Shown: positions 1-9,467, counted from the first letter of the stretch. The stretch is 64,000 nucleotides of DNA from Bacteroidales bacterium (GCA_028686425.1 JAQUBZ010000002.1:51488-115487), one strand, 5' to 3'. The notes: generated by a model from the sequence alone, not told the origin. Program-made: numbers and translations.

Positions 1-568
1 TAATACCTATCGGAAATTTGAAATCGCTGTTTTGAACAATAGACCTCCTGATCATTTTGTTCCAGACCTGGAAATTTATATCTTTTGAAAAAACAGCCAT
101 TTTGAGTAGGCATTCAATCGGATCTTTCTCGTGAGCTACGGGTTGGTAAACACTCTGATTGTTATGAATGATGTCATACGCACACCATACCATATCATAG
201 TCACCCTCTTTTGCTTTATTATACATCACTTCGCACATAGCTCTGTCGATGTAGTCATCACTGTCGATATGTGTGATATATTCACCTGCGGCAGCTTCAA
301 CTGCAGTTTTGCGGGCAGTGCCCAACGAGAGGTTACGAGGGTGGTGAATGAGCCTGATGCTTCCTTTACGTTGAGGATATTGTTCGGCTATTTGTTTCAG
401 GACAATGCAACTGTCATCTGTCGAACCATCATCGACAAAAATAAATTCAATATCATCAAGTGTCTGCTCAAATAGAGTACGAAGACACCTTTCTATACAA
501 TCGGCGACATTATAGACCGGAACCAATAGTGACACCTTAGGCTGAAAATCAGCTATTTGCAGGTTCAT
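1..568 (-). CDS. Family 2 glycosyltransferase, C-terminus cut by window edge
   Basis: The reading frame starts at an ATG at 568 and runs off the left edge, so about 189 residues are visible. It opens with a GT-A fold signature: KVSLLVPVYN near residues 10-19, then FVDDGSTDDS near 42-51, and HIDSDDYIDRAMC near 100-112, which holds the DxD-type metal and nucleotide-sugar site. Family 2 enzymes transfer a sugar from a nucleotide donor at the cytoplasmic face of the inner membrane. It lies one base after the stop of the methyltransferase gene, so both probably share a transcript and act on the same polysaccharide. Donor and acceptor cannot be told. Confidence 0.9.
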   Translation of the reverse strand, partial: MNLQIADFQPKVSLLVPVYNVADCIERCLRTLFEQTLDDIEFIFVDDGSTDDSCIVLKQIAEQYPQRKGSIRLIHHPRNLSLGTARKTAVEAAAGEYITHIDSDDYIDRAMCEVMYNKAKEGDYDMVWCAYDIIHNNQSVYQPVAHEKDPIECLLKMAVFSKDINFQVWNKMIRRSIVQNSDFKFPIGI

Positions 569-569
569 A

Positions 570-1280
570 CTATTTGTTTTTTACGGCTTCTACAATCAAC
601 GATTCAAACGTGATCATCGGATCCGAACTGACGGCATTGTGATGATTCTCAATATTATTGAGGTCAGGGATATCGGACTGATGCATCTGCTTCAAAGAGA
701 TATGACTGAACCCGGCAAACTCCATTGCTTTAGTCAGATAGTCGTAATTATAGAGAAATTGATGTCCCCATTTGTGGTTAAAATAGTTGAGCACTATCAT
801 CGGGTCATATCCGAACAGATTACGTTCGGCAGGAGCAAAGCGGTCCATACTCCATTTGATATAATCCTTTCCGTAGTCATTTGCTCTGTCGGTATATAAC
901 TTCAAGATAACATCCATATCGGGAGTAGCGATACGGATATGTCCGCCCGGCTTCAACACCCGATGACACTCTTTCAGCATATCAAGCCCCTGCTGCTGCG
1001 TAAGGTGTTCGATCATGTGCTCGCTATACACGAAATCAAATGTATCATCCTTGAAAGGGAACGGCTTTGCGGCATTAAGATATGCGGTTGATCTTCTGCA
1101 CGGGACGAGGTCGGTACACAACCACCCCTCCAATTGAGTGTCACCACTTCCTAAATGAAGCTTTAATGTCTTATTATGAGACAGATAGTGGGAAATAATG
1201 AAAGGAGATCGGAACTTTCTGTAAGCATAAGAAAGAGACTCCTTTACCTTGAAATAAAAGGCAAAAATGCATTTATTCAT
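570..1280 (-). CDS. Class I SAM-dependent methyltransferase
   Basis: A 236-residue Methyltransf_11-type protein. The SAM-binding motif LHLGSGD is at residues 41-47, the post-motif FDFVYSEHMIEH at 81-92 and LKPGGHIRI at 109-117. I chose the ATG at 1280 rather than one 14 codons upstream, because GGAGG sits nine bases before it and the promoter at 1320-1351 would place the upstream start at or before the mRNA 5' end. Within a polysaccharide locus it may methylate a sugar or cap a chain, but the substrate is not visible. It has its own promoter although it lies in a run of same-strand genes. Confidence 0.85.
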   Translation of the reverse strand: MNKCIFAFYFKVKESLSYAYRKFRSPFIISHYLSHNKTLKLHLGSGDTQLEGWLCTDLVPCRRSTAYLNAAKPFPFKDDTFDFVYSEHMIEHLTQQQGLDMLKECHRVLKPGGHIRIATPDMDVILKLYTDRANDYGKDYIKWSMDRFAPAERNLFGYDPMIVLNYFNHKWGHQFLYNYDYLTKAMEFAGFSHISLKQMHQSDIPDLNNIENHHNAVSSDPMITFESLIVEAVKNK

Positions 1281-1319
1281 TTTGATAATCCTCCATAAAA
1301 AAATCAACCGAATATGTTG

Positions 1320-1351
1320 CAAAGATAGAATACTTTTATAAAAGTATCAAA
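1320..1351 (-). promoter_or_regulatory. Promoter of the methyltransferase gene with a palindromic spacer
   Basis: On the minus strand, TTTG (1351-1348) is followed after 20 bases by TATCTTTG (1327-1320), matching the Bacteroidota -33 and -7 boxes. A perfect 18-base palindrome (1330-1347) fills most of the spacer and overlaps the stop codon of the upstream glycosyltransferase. It could be a repressor operator or a short transcript-end hairpin. Confidence 0.65.
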
Positions 1352-2372
1352 GCATCAATTTGGAAAGCATGGTTTTGACTCTTTCGACAAAAGTGTGGTG
1401 TTCGACTATGATCTTGTGGGCAGCTGCCGCCTGTGCCGACTTGTCATTGTGCAGCGCATCTTCTATAAGAGCAATCATTTCATCTTCGTTATGATAGAGC
1501 CCCACCTCTCCGTTTTGGAAGAGGGATTCGATATAAGGATTTGCGTCACAAATCTGATAAGCACCGGCACCGCAGGCCTCGAAAAGTCGAGGATTGGCAC
1601 CGAATATACTCTGCTCATTATGAATATTAAGTGCAATTTTAGTTCTGGAATACAATTTATTTACTTCAGCAGGAGGAATATTATGGTTTATGAAGATATT
1701 TCTCTTCTCTCTGAATAACCATTTAATAGGATTTTTGAAATATGGTTTATATTCTCCGTAAAATTTAATATTTAAATGAGAGTATTTTTTTGCAATATCC
1801 TGTAATATCTTGATTCTCTTAGGACTTGTATAAATATTGCCTACGAATAATATATCAATGTCTCTTTCAATATTCGATATAGGATAATATATTTCGGTGT
1901 CACAGGCAGTAGGAAGAAAATAAGAAGTTTTGCAGATTGATGTATAATATTCTACATCCTTTTCCTCAAAACAGAACACTGCATCAGCGTGATCAATATG
2001 ATTTTTCGCTTGTTGCATATTCTTGCGTAAAATACTATCGTACATCCATATTATGACTTTTGATTTAATGCGAAAATAGTCTAATGTGTTGTTAATCAAG
2101 ATAGTACCATTAAAACAGAATACAATGTCTGGTTTGTATGAGTTATATACAGACCGTATATATAAATCATATTTCTCTCTGTTTTTTTGTTTTAAACGTT
2201 CCCTGTCTAAAGAAAATTTGTGTCTCCATTTCAAAAGTCCTTTGAACGGATGAATGGGCTCATCGTATGTTTCAATTCTAACCTGAAATCCAAGCTCTTG
2301 AAAGGCTCTTCCCACACTTTCTTGATATCCAAAATAAGGAGAAGATATTATTAGCACTTTTTTTACGTTCAT
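1347..2372 (-). CDS. CgeB-like glycosyltransferase (Glyco_trans_1_2 type)
   Basis: A 341-residue cytoplasmic GT-B protein. The N-terminal half begins with VLIISSPYFGYQESVGRAF (residues 6-24), as in CgeB-like proteins. The C-terminal half has DILFVGN at 173-179 and the donor-site segment GANPRLFEACGAGAYQI at 258-274, typical of the Glyco_trans_1_2 family. It starts 11 bases after the acetyltransferase gene ends, so the two are probably co-transcribed. It is AT-richer than the housekeeping genes, as is common in transferred polysaccharide loci. The sugar moved is unknown. Confidence 0.8.
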   Translation of the reverse strand: MNVKKVLIISSPYFGYQESVGRAFQELGFQVRIETYDEPIHPFKGLLKWRHKFSLDRERLKQKNREKYDLYIRSVYNSYKPDIVFCFNGTILINNTLDYFRIKSKVIIWMYDSILRKNMQQAKNHIDHADAVFCFEEKDVEYYTSICKTSYFLPTACDTEIYYPISNIERDIDILFVGNIYTSPKRIKILQDIAKKYSHLNIKFYGEYKPYFKNPIKWLFREKRNIFINHNIPPAEVNKLYSRTKIALNIHNEQSIFGANPRLFEACGAGAYQICDANPYIESLFQNGEVGLYHNEDEMIALIEDALHNDKSAQAAAAHKIIVEHHTFVERVKTMLSKLML

Positions 2373-2383
2373 GATGGTTGTTG

Positions 2384-2992
2384 CTACAAAATTTTTAGAG
2401 GATTTCCCTTAGCAATCGAGTATGGCGGGATATTCTTGTTTACGACTGTATTTGCTCCGATTATGGAGTTGTGACCTATTGTTACATTAGGTAACACGGA
2501 TACATTTTCTCCAATCCATACATCATGTTCTATTTTGACCGGCCCTTTTGACACAAGTGCTCTTAGTTCAGGATGAATATTTAAATCGTCAATAGAGGAA
2601 TTACCATGTGAATGGTCGGTAATCAGCACATTGCTCCCCATAAGAACATTATCATCGATTATAATTTTTTTGATGCATCCGATATGACAATTGAAATTTA
2701 GGTGAACATTATTTCCTATTTTAAGCGAAGGGGTATAGCAATTATCATCATATTTATCAATACACTCCATACGTAGTCCCGGGCCTGAAGTAAAACTCTC
2801 TCCTATTGACATATAACGATAACCAACAATGTAAATTGGAGCCACAATGTTGATTTTTCCGCTTGCCTTAACATGGATTTTAAATCTATATGATACAATC
2901 TTGTTTTTACCTTTTTTGATCTTTTCTGATAGCCAGAAAGGATAAAATAGAAGTGAGATTTTTGCACAGACATGACATAAGTAATCAATCAT
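2384..2992 (-). CDS. Hexapeptide-repeat O-acetyltransferase (WcaF/Maa-like)
   Basis: A 202-residue left-handed beta-helix acyltransferase. Repeated hexapeptides such as IGNNVH, IIDDNVLMGSN and IGHNSIIGANTVV run from about residue 90 to the end. The family ending PPYSIAKGNPLKIL is complete, and the HSH cluster at 127-129 is the likely catalytic region. Such enzymes acetylate hydroxyls on a sugar or growing glycan using acetyl-CoA. It is the first gene after the reversed glycosyltransferase, with its own -7 box at 3018-3025. Whether the acceptor is a nucleotide sugar or the lipid-linked glycan is not visible. Confidence 0.85.
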   Translation of the reverse strand: MIDYLCHVCAKISLLFYPFWLSEKIKKGKNKIVSYRFKIHVKASGKINIVAPIYIVGYRYMSIGESFTSGPGLRMECIDKYDDNCYTPSLKIGNNVHLNFNCHIGCIKKIIIDDNVLMGSNVLITDHSHGNSSIDDLNIHPELRALVSKGPVKIEHDVWIGENVSVLPNVTIGHNSIIGANTVVNKNIPPYSIAKGNPLKIL

Positions 2993-3017
2993 AGGTCGTA
3001 AAGTTTACTATCTTTTA

Positions 3018-3025
3018 CAAAGATA
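3018..3025 (-). promoter_or_regulatory. -7 box for the acetyltransferase and glycosyltransferase genes
   Basis: TATCTTTG on the minus strand, 26 bases before the acetyltransferase ATG. No good -33 box is seen. It lies back to back with the plus-strand box at 3100-3107. Confidence 0.5.
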
Positions 3026-3099
3026 CATTTTTCTTTTATTAATTGTTATATAATCTGAAATATATATACATAGTATTTTTTATAACTTTCGAATTGTTA

Positions 3100-3107
3100 T
3101 ATATTTG
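3100..3107 (+). promoter_or_regulatory. -7 box for the reversed glycosyltransferase gene
   Basis: TATATTTG on the plus strand, followed by a 91-base untranslated stretch before the ATG at 3199. The upstream sequence is T-rich without a clear TTTG, so only the -7 match supports it. Confidence 0.45.
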
Positions 3108-3198
3108 CAAAACGTATTTCATAAATGTTGCAGTATATTGAGACACTCATATGTAAAAATATAGTTGTGTCAAATTTCTAAATAATTGAAAGAAAGAG

Positions 3199-4725
3199 AT
3201 GAAATTAAGCAAAAAAAAAATTATTAACCTATGCATAAAGTTTAGACAAAAAAGTGCAAAAGCATTTTTGGGCCACAATTATGATTTATGTTTGAAATAT
3301 TTGCAAGCAGTTGCTTACACTAATTATACATTTTATCAAGGATATAAAGATGATGAAATAGAAAACATACTTAATAAGTTATCTTTAAAATTAAAACAAC
3401 AACCATTCAAAATGTTTGTTAAGGAGAACAGATGTGTATTTTATGATTCATTTTCACTTAATAATAAAGGATTGACTCAGCAGTATCTTCGGGCAATATT
3501 TAATGCAGGATGGGAACTTCTATATGTAACAGAAACCCCGAAAAATTATAAATATTCGAGAGATATAATTACTGAACTGCTTCAATATCCATTCTCCACG
3601 ATTGTTTATATTCCACACAACCTTAGTGGACTGAAAAGATCACAATATATATATGATAAGATAATGGATTTCAATCCGTCAAAATTATTTATGCATATCA
3701 CTCCTTGGTCTGTTGAAGCTACTACTGCTTTTTATAAGATTCCTAAATCGGTAATAAAGTACCAAATAAACTTGACTGATCACACTTTTTGGATAGGCTC
3801 AAAATGCCTTGATTATTCATTAGAATTCAGGAATTATGGAGCCACAATATCTAAGAAATTTCGAGGGATAAGTCAAAATAATATCTTCATTCTACCATAC
3901 TATCCAATAGTTAATAATTCGACTTTTAGAGGATTTCCTTCTCAATGTAAGGATAAGGTTGTTATTTTTTCAGGTGGATCCTATTACAAGATAGTTGACG
4001 GAAATAATACTTATTTGGAACTTGTGAAGAAAATATTGGATACGTATAAAGAAACAATTGTCTTATTTGCAGGAGATGGAAAACAAAATCTGTTTAAGCA
4101 CTTTATCTCCGAGAATAAATATGAAGAAAGATTTTGTTTATTAGGATATCGATCCGACATTGATGAAGTGTTTAGAAATTGTGATATATATTTAGATACT
4201 TATCCAGTTGGAGGAGGATTGATGTGCCAATATGCTGCAAAAAACTCGAAGCCAATATTGTGCTTTGAACCGACACAAGCTAATACTTTAGAGAATTTTC
4301 TATGCCAAGTTGATTATGAAAATATAACTACTCATACCATTGAAGATTTTTTAGAAGAAGCAAAGTGTCTCATTACCGATAAAGAATATAGAGTAAAAAA
4401 AGGAAGAGCGATTAATAAATGTGTAATTGATAATGTTCAATTTGAAAGTTTATTTATTAGGACTATTTTATCTAACAAGAATCAGATAAAATACTCTTTA
4501 GTGGATGACACGAAAATGCAAGGCTTCAATATCTACGATAAAATAGATTATGAAAATAATACGAAAGAGTATTTTGTAAATATTGTTAAGATATTGAGAA
4601 TAAATGCTTTTTTTGATATACCCATTATTTCTTTTAATGCCATCTTTGCGGTATTTAAGAAATACTTAATACTTATTAAAAAAAAGATTATGCTATTTGT
4701 GTGCAAAGATAGTATTCTTAAATAA
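3199..4725 (+). CDS. Glycosyltransferase, GT-B fold, reversed within the polysaccharide locus
   Basis: A 508-residue protein. The C-terminal half looks like a GT-B donor domain: VVIFSGGSYYKIVDG at about 253-267, FAGDGKQNLFKHF near 292-304, and CDIYLDTYPVGGG near 329-341 followed by a glutamate in LCFEPTQANTLENFL. That layout recalls SPINDLY/OGT-like and GT4 enzymes. The N-terminal 240 residues match nothing I recognise. It is the only plus-strand gene in the first 12.6 kb, is clearly AT-rich with long A-runs at its start, and its last 33 bases overlap the end of the flippase gene on the other strand. Late acquisition is likely. Confidence 0.7.
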   Translation: MKLSKKKIINLCIKFRQKSAKAFLGHNYDLCLKYLQAVAYTNYTFYQGYKDDEIENILNKLSLKLKQQPFKMFVKENRCVFYDSFSLNNKGLTQQYLRAIFNAGWELLYVTETPKNYKYSRDIITELLQYPFSTIVYIPHNLSGLKRSQYIYDKIMDFNPSKLFMHITPWSVEATTAFYKIPKSVIKYQINLTDHTFWIGSKCLDYSLEFRNYGATISKKFRGISQNNIFILPYYPIVNNSTFRGFPSQCKDKVVIFSGGSYYKIVDGNNTYLELVKKILDTYKETIVLFAGDGKQNLFKHFISENKYEERFCLLGYRSDIDEVFRNCDIYLDTYPVGGGLMCQYAAKNSKPILCFEPTQANTLENFLCQVDYENITTHTIEDFLEEAKCLITDKEYRVKKGRAINKCVIDNVQFESLFIRTILSNKNQIKYSLVDDTKMQGFNIYDKIDYENNTKEYFVNIVKILRINAFFDIPIISFNAIFAVFKKYLILIKKKIMLFVCKDSILK

Positions 4726-5997
4726 AATGACCATTGTAATCATATAAATAAAATATGTTACAAGGTAGCCTTGTGTTATTCCTACAACTCCGTTAAACTT
4801 CATGAAAATAAAGGAGAGACCGACAAATAGGGCAGAAAACAATATTTCGGTGGCAATAAATGATTTAGTCATGGATTTGGCCACCATTAAAAATGAGAGA
4901 AGCCAACTTGAAATCTTGAAAAAATCACCTGCGAGCTGCCAGATGAACAGATTTTCCATAGGGAGAAAATCGGGGGTGAAGAGTACCCTGATAATAAGAA
5001 ATCTCAGAAAATAAATAGCGGCAAAACCGACAATGATGAGCGGGATGATTAACTTGTAGGCTGTAAATATCTCCTTCTTCAATTCGAGCTTATCGTGTAT
5101 TTCTGATAAACGAGGCAAATAATAGACACTGAAAGAAGATGTTATGACCATCAGATACATGGAGGAAATCTTGTTCATCGATTCCCACCAGCCTGCTTCG
5201 ACAATAGAAATATTGGAAATCACATAACTTCGCAAGACCAATTGGGCGATAGGAACAGTGATAATTGTGGCAAACGTCATCAATGCGTATCCGAAATATT
5301 TTTTAGTAGTGTATCTGTCTATTTTTTCCTGAAAATTTGATTTTTTGAACCACGGAAGTTTTCGCACCATCCACAATGTGATGACAAATATCACGCTCTG
5401 AAATGTTACTGCACTGATCAGTGCTCCCTTCAATCCGAGAGTAAATACAAATATCAGTGTAAAGATAAGACCGACGACACTTCCTACAATATTGACAGTT
5501 ACGTATTTCTTGAAATCCTTGTACCCGTTCAGGATAGAAACAAGCAGAGCATTTAAGGCATAAAATAGTATCGTAATGCCGAATATGATAAATACATATT
5601 CATATCCGTTGGCGAGCATTATGGTCCTGCTGAGAAAACTGTTGAATGCAATCATCAATATTCCGCAGATAAGGGAGCAGATGATAGTGATTTTCAGGGC
5701 TGTGGATAATAGGGTTTTGACTTTGCTGTCCGACTGTCTGAATTCTGCAACGTATTTGGTGATTCCGTTGTTGATCCCTCCACTCGCCGCAGTCATGGCG
5801 ATTGATGAAAAGTTGCTCAACTGTCCGAGCAGAGCAACTCCCGATGGACCTATGACAATAGCTATGACTTTCATGCTGATAAAGCTTGTCAACATCTTGA
5901 CAATAGTCGAAATACTTGTGAAAGAAAAGACTTTCACAATGTCCTGTCTGAATACCTTTTTGACAAATTGTCCGATATTGTCAATTATTCTCCCCAT
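4693..5997 (-). CDS. wzx: O-antigen translocase (Wzx/WzxE-like flippase)
   Basis: A 434-residue polytopic inner-membrane protein of the MOP exporter superfamily, about 12 hydrophobic segments. The start resembles WzxE: a short basic N-terminus, then [15 protein letters not shown] near 25-39 and [15 protein letters not shown] at 49-63. Wzx proteins flip undecaprenyl-pyrophosphate-linked repeat units to the periplasm. Its ATG overlaps the end of the FdtB gene by 13 bases, so it is translationally coupled to sugar synthesis. The matching Wzy polymerase is not in the window. Its 3' end overlaps the reversed glycosyltransferase tail to tail. Confidence 0.88.
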   Translation of the reverse strand: MGRIIDNIGQFVKKVFRQDIVKVFSFTSISTIVKMLTSFISMKVIAIVIGPSGVALLGQLSNFSSIAMTAASGGINNGITKYVAEFRQSDSKVKTLLSTALKITIICSLICGILMIAFNSFLSRTIMLANGYEYVFIIFGITILFYALNALLVSILNGYKDFKKYVTVNIVGSVVGLIFTLIFVFTLGLKGALISAVTFQSVIFVITLWMVRKLPWFKKSNFQEKIDRYTTKKYFGYALMTFATIITVPIAQLVLRSYVISNISIVEAGWWESMNKISSMYLMVITSSFSVYYLPRLSEIHDKLELKKEIFTAYKLIIPLIIVGFAAIYFLRFLIIRVLFTPDFLPMENLFIWQLAGDFFKISSWLLSFLMVAKSMTKSFIATEILFSALFVGLSFIFMKFNGVVGITQGYLVTYFIYMITMVILFKNTIFAHK

Positions 5998-7094
5998 TTG
6001 TTTAGTGCTGTTATTACTGTATCAATCTCTTCCCGGGTCATTACCGGGCTCATCGGCAAGCTCAGTTCTTCTTCATGAATCTGCTCTGTGACAGGAAGTG
6101 ACATTTCATTCCATTGTTTGTAACACTCTTGTTTGTGAGGAGGAGTCGGATAATGGATGATAGTTTGTATTTCGCTGTCTGTCAAATAATTCTGTAAACC
6201 ATCTCTTTCCCTGCATCTGATAGGGAAAATATGAAATACGTGTTGATTCCAATCGAATATCTTCGGAAGGATGATATTAGGATTTGTGATACTGTCTATA
6301 TAATATTTTGCCACTTGTTTGCGCAATGCTATATCATCGTCCAAATGTTTCAGTTTCACATTGAGTATTGCTGCCTGAATCTCATCGAGGCGGCTGTTAC
6401 GTCCGGTGTATTGGAATATGTACTTTTTGTAAGAGCCGTAATTTGCCAATGCACGAACCGTTTTTGCAAGTTTTTCGTCATTGGTGGTGACAGCACCGGC
6501 ATCTCCCAAAGCTCCCAGATTCTTGCCTGGATAGAATGAATGCCCTGCTGCATCACCGATTGAACCGGTCTTCTTCCCTTGATAAATACATCCGTGTGCC
6601 TGAGCGTTATCTTCAATCAATTTCAGATTGTATTTTTTGCAAATCTCGCCAATTCTGTCAGTATAAGCACATTGTCCGTAAAGATGAACAATACAGACGG
6701 CTTTTGTCTTCGGGGTGACAGCTTCTTCTATTTTTGAATCATCGATTTGGTATGTCTCAATGGATGGTTCCACAAAGACAGGTTTCAATCCATTTTCGGT
6801 TATGGCCAAGATTGTTGCAATGTATGTATTTGCGGGAACAATTACTTCATCGCCCTGCTTCATTACTCCCATTTCAATGTATGCCCTGAAAATCCAGATT
6901 AGAGCATCAAGGCCGTTTGCGCAGCCGATGCAATATTCAGTACCGATGTATTTGGCATAATCGGTCTCAAATCTTTCGTTCTCTCTGCCTTGAAGGTACC
7001 ATCCTGAATCGACAGTACGTAACACTGCTTCATGAATCTCATCAGCATATTTGGCTGTAACCTTTTGTAAATCAAGAAATTTAATCATTGTCAT
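5985..7094 (-). CDS. fdtB: PLP-dependent sugar 3-aminotransferase (FdtB/QdtB-like)
   Basis: A 369-residue DegT/DnrJ/EryC1-family enzyme. The PLP-binding lysine is K191 in [15 protein letters not shown], and the aspartate contacting the pyridine nitrogen is D162 in EDNAQAHG. The N-terminal [15 protein letters not shown] and [13 protein letters not shown] segments are typical of FdtB/QdtB. The family aminates the 3-keto group of dTDP-3-keto-6-deoxyhexose from glutamate, giving dTDP-Fuc3N or dTDP-Qui3N. The two FdtA-type ketoisomerases upstream make exactly that substrate. It overlaps the metallo-hydrolase gene by 14 bases; an ATG two codons in is an alternative start. Which epimer is made cannot be read from sequence. 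Confidence 0.85.
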   Translation of the reverse strand: MTMIKFLDLQKVTAKYADEIHEAVLRTVDSGWYLQGRENERFETDYAKYIGTEYCIGCANGLDALIWIFRAYIEMGVMKQGDEVIVPANTYIATILAITENGLKPVFVEPSIETYQIDDSKIEEAVTPKTKAVCIVHLYGQCAYTDRIGEICKKYNLKLIEDNAQAHGCIYQGKKTGSIGDAAGHSFYPGKNLGALGDAGAVTTNDEKLAKTVRALANYGSYKKYIFQYTGRNSRLDEIQAAILNVKLKHLDDDIALRKQVAKYYIDSITNPNIILPKIFDWNQHVFHIFPIRCRERDGLQNYLTDSEIQTIIHYPTPPHKQECYKQWNEMSLPVTEQIHEEELSLPMSPVMTREEIDTVITALNKWGE

Positions 7095-7707
7095 AATCGT
7101 CTAATTTAAATATTTCACCGTGTCCGGGATAGACAGTCAGTCCCTTGTTGTGATAAGTTGAAAGTAATTTGGAGATACTACTTCTCATTTGTTCGTATGA
7201 GCCGAATCTTTTATTGGTAAATAACTTATACTTCATAATGGTGTCTCCGGTGAAAAGTATATTATTCAGAGTAAAACACATTGAGCCACCTGTGTGCCCC
7301 GGTGTCATAATAAATTCGATCGAGATATAGTTCCAATCCAAAATATCTTTGTCATGGACCGTAATATCCACTTTTTTAACTTTGTATTGGTAGTCAGGAT
7401 CATCCATATAAAATCTGAAATAAGCATCACTCGAATGAGGTAATTCTTGAGCGCATTTTTCAGAACATACAATCTTCGTGAAGGGATATTTTTCGATTAG
7501 TGCATTACAACCCCATGTATGGTCGGTATGTTCGTGTGTGAGAACGATATAGTCGAGAGAGTATCTCCCCGATTCGATAAAATCAATTTCGCGCAGGCTG
7601 TGTTCACTTCCGGGGTCAATCACGATACAATGTCTTATCGAATTGTCATAAATTATGTAACAATTGGAAGACATCAAGTCATTGACATATCGTATCACAT
7701 TAATCAT
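7081..7707 (-). CDS. MBL-fold metallo-hydrolase, glyoxalase-II-like
   Basis: A 208-residue metallo-beta-lactamase-fold protein with the metal motif HEHTDH at 58-63, a second ligand region in [11 protein letters not shown] and a final one in VYPGHGEIF. The layout is that of hydroxyacylglutathione hydrolase-like thioesterases rather than beta-lactamases. I start it at the ATG at 7707, one base after the ketosynthase stop; the longer reading frame would begin inside that gene. Between a ketosynthase and an aminotransferase it may hydrolyse an acyl thioester, for release or editing of ACP-bound chains. That role is inference. Confidence 0.8.
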   Translation of the reverse strand: MINVIRYVNDLMSSNCYIIYDNSIRHCIVIDPGSEHSLREIDFIESGRYSLDYIVLTHEHTDHTWGCNALIEKYPFTKIVCSEKCAQELPHSSDAYFRFYMDDPDYQYKVKKVDITVHDKDILDWNYISIEFIMTPGHTGGSMCFTLNNILFTGDTIMKYKLFTNKRFGSYEQMRSSISKLLSTYHNKGLTVYPGHGEIFKLDDYDND

Positions 7708-7708
7708 A

Positions 7709-8710
7709 TTAAAAAAACAAAGCAACACCGCCCCATGTATAACCTAACCCCTGGGCTACAGATAATACCTTGGTACCCTGCTTGATAGAACCATCTTGCA
7801 AGGCATGGACAATAGCAATAGGTATGGTGGAGGAGACAGTATTTCCGCTATTCTCAAAACAGCAATAGTACTTATCTTCAGGGATGTGCAACTTCCGTCT
7901 CTGTAATTCGGCAATATATTTATTGGCCTGATGAAAAATGTGCAGATCTATATCTTCAAGAGCGATGTGATTTCTTTTGAGTACGTCATCTGTCACCTCA
8001 GGGATGCGGTCAAGGGTATAATTCAAGATTTCCGGACCATTCATATAAATGAAGTCTGATGAATTGGGGTTCCCGAAGTCGTCAAAAATCAAGTCGTTAA
8101 GTGGTTGTCTGTGGCGTGCACCACCGGTCCTGACTATCAGATTGTCAGCTCCCGAACCGTCTGTTCCGAAACTGAATTCTCCAATTGAGGCAATCCCTTC
8201 CGTGCTTATGATTGAAGCACTTGCTCCATCTCCGAAAATTGTCCTGTTTCCTTTATCTCGAGGGTGCATGTATTTGGAGTAGGTTTCGGCAGTGAGAAGG
8301 AGGATATTTTTAGCAATACCTGCAAAAATAAGCCCTTTTGCCACCGACAGTGAAGCTATGAATCCTGAACAGCCTAAATTTATATCCAGCACACCGATCT
8401 TTTTGGAAAGACCGAGCCTGTTCTGAATCAGACAGGCCGTTGTCGGGAGAATGTAATCGGGGCTTTCAGAGCAGAATATGCAGTAATCCACCTCGCTGCA
8501 ATCAGTTTTGTGCTCAGAAAATAATGTCTCTGCCGCATTTACGGCAAGATCGGCAGCTGTCTCGTCATCTCGAGTGATGTGCCTTGTCTTGATTCCCAGT
8601 TTTTTTTCGATTTTTGCCTCGGTCCATTCCGGGAAATCATTGGCCAATTGAGCATTATCCACGATTGTCTCTGGCAGATAATATGATATGTCTTTAATAT
8701 ATGCTTCCAT
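7709..8710 (-). CDS. Beta-ketoacyl-ACP synthase III family (FabH-like)
   Basis: A 333-residue thiolase-fold enzyme, the usual FabH length. The Cys-His-Asn triad is complete: C114 in NLGCSGF, H260 in IFHQANKYI and N290 in ENSGNTVSST. FabH enzymes condense an acyl-CoA starter with malonyl-ACP to give a 3-ketoacyl-ACP. I chose the ATG at 8710, eight bases after the SDR stop; a longer frame would run 150 bases into that gene. With the adjacent transacylase, ACP and reductase it can complete one elongation and keto-reduction. Housekeeping FabH is unlikely here, given the gene's place inside an amino-sugar operon. Confidence 0.88.
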   Translation of the reverse strand: MEAYIKDISYYLPETIVDNAQLANDFPEWTEAKIEKKLGIKTRHITRDDETAADLAVNAAETLFSEHKTDCSEVDYCIFCSESPDYILPTTACLIQNRLGLSKKIGVLDINLGCSGFIASLSVAKGLIFAGIAKNILLLTAETYSKYMHPRDKGNRTIFGDGASASIISTEGIASIGEFSFGTDGSGADNLIVRTGGARHRQPLNDLIFDDFGNPNSSDFIYMNGPEILNYTLDRIPEVTDDVLKRNHIALEDIDLHIFHQANKYIAELQRRKLHIPEDKYYCCFENSGNTVSSTIPIAIVHALQDGSIKQGTKVLSVAQGLGYTWGGVALFF

Positions 8711-8718
8711 TCTTATAT

Positions 8719-9465
8719 TTATGCAATACAATAGCCCCCATCTATTAATAAATTTATTCCTGTTACCCAGCTTGATGCGTCGGAAAGAAGATAGATTGCT
8801 CCGTTTGCAATATCCGAAGTCGTTCCGAGTCGCTTGAGCGGGTAAATATCTTCCGGGTGCTCTACTTCCCAAATCATGTCATCAAACATTTTAGTCATTT
8901 CCGTTTGAATAAATGCCGGACAGATGGCATTTACCCTGATATTCTGGGGTGCAAGTTCAAGTGCCGCATCTTTAACAAAGCCGGAAATGGCTCCTTTTGA
9001 AGCTGCGTACATACCTTCTCCAGGCTTCGACTTATATACACCGGATAAGGATGCGATGTATATAAGTGATGACTGTTTCAGAAATTTCTTTTTTTTCAAA
9101 AGTTGGGCCGTTAAAAGAATAGGAGAGATCTCATTAATATTGACTATCTCTTCCAGAATATCGCGTGTAATGAATTTAACCTGTGACAACTTTGCGATAC
9201 CTGCACAAAAAGCACAGCCGTTGAGTGTTGGAGTATTATTTGCAATTTTATCAATGCCTTCCTGAGTGGATAAGTCTGCGGCGATAACAGTGTGTCCTGT
9301 ACCACTTAACGATTGGAAAGTCTCATCAAGGCGCGTCTCGTTTCTTCCTGTAATGACAAGTCTGGCCCCCATGTCGGCGCAGGCGGCTGCAATACCTCTT
9401 CCGATACCTGAAGATGCTCCGGTAACCAGAATTATTTTCCCCTCTAATGAAAAAGGATTATGCAT
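8719..9465 (-). CDS. Short-chain dehydrogenase/reductase (FabG-like)
   Basis: A 248-residue classical SDR. The NAD(P)-binding motif TGASSGIG is at 15-22, and the catalytic Ser139, Tyr153 and Lys157 lie in YIASLSG and YAASKGA. The usual NNAG motif is altered to FCAG (87-90). The C-terminal ASSWVTGINLLIDGG matches FabG-type enzymes. The likely reaction is reduction of the 3-ketoacyl-ACP made by the neighbouring KAS III to a 3-hydroxyacyl-ACP. No dehydratase or enoyl reductase is present, so the acyl group should keep its hydroxyl. The gene is two bases from the ACP gene. Confidence 0.85.
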   Translation of the reverse strand: MHNPFSLEGKIILVTGASSGIGRGIAAACADMGARLVITGRNETRLDETFQSLSGTGHTVIAADLSTQEGIDKIANNTPTLNGCAFCAGIAKLSQVKFITRDILEEIVNINEISPILLTAQLLKKKKFLKQSSLIYIASLSGVYKSKPGEGMYAASKGAISGFVKDAALELAPQNIRVNAICPAFIQTEMTKMFDDMIWEVEHPEDIYPLKRLGTTSDIANGAIYLLSDASSWVTGINLLIDGGYCIA

Positions 9466-9467
9466 AA

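Noticed and set aside
131..475. A 114-codon plus-strand frame at the left end
   Set aside because: It is antisense to the clear family 2 glycosyltransferase frame, which carries all the motifs and continues off the edge.
4704..4711. A minus-strand TATCTTTG inside the wzx/glycosyltransferase overlap, as a possible antisense promoter
   Set aside because: There is no -33 box at the right distance and the bases code within both genes; chance occurrence is likely.
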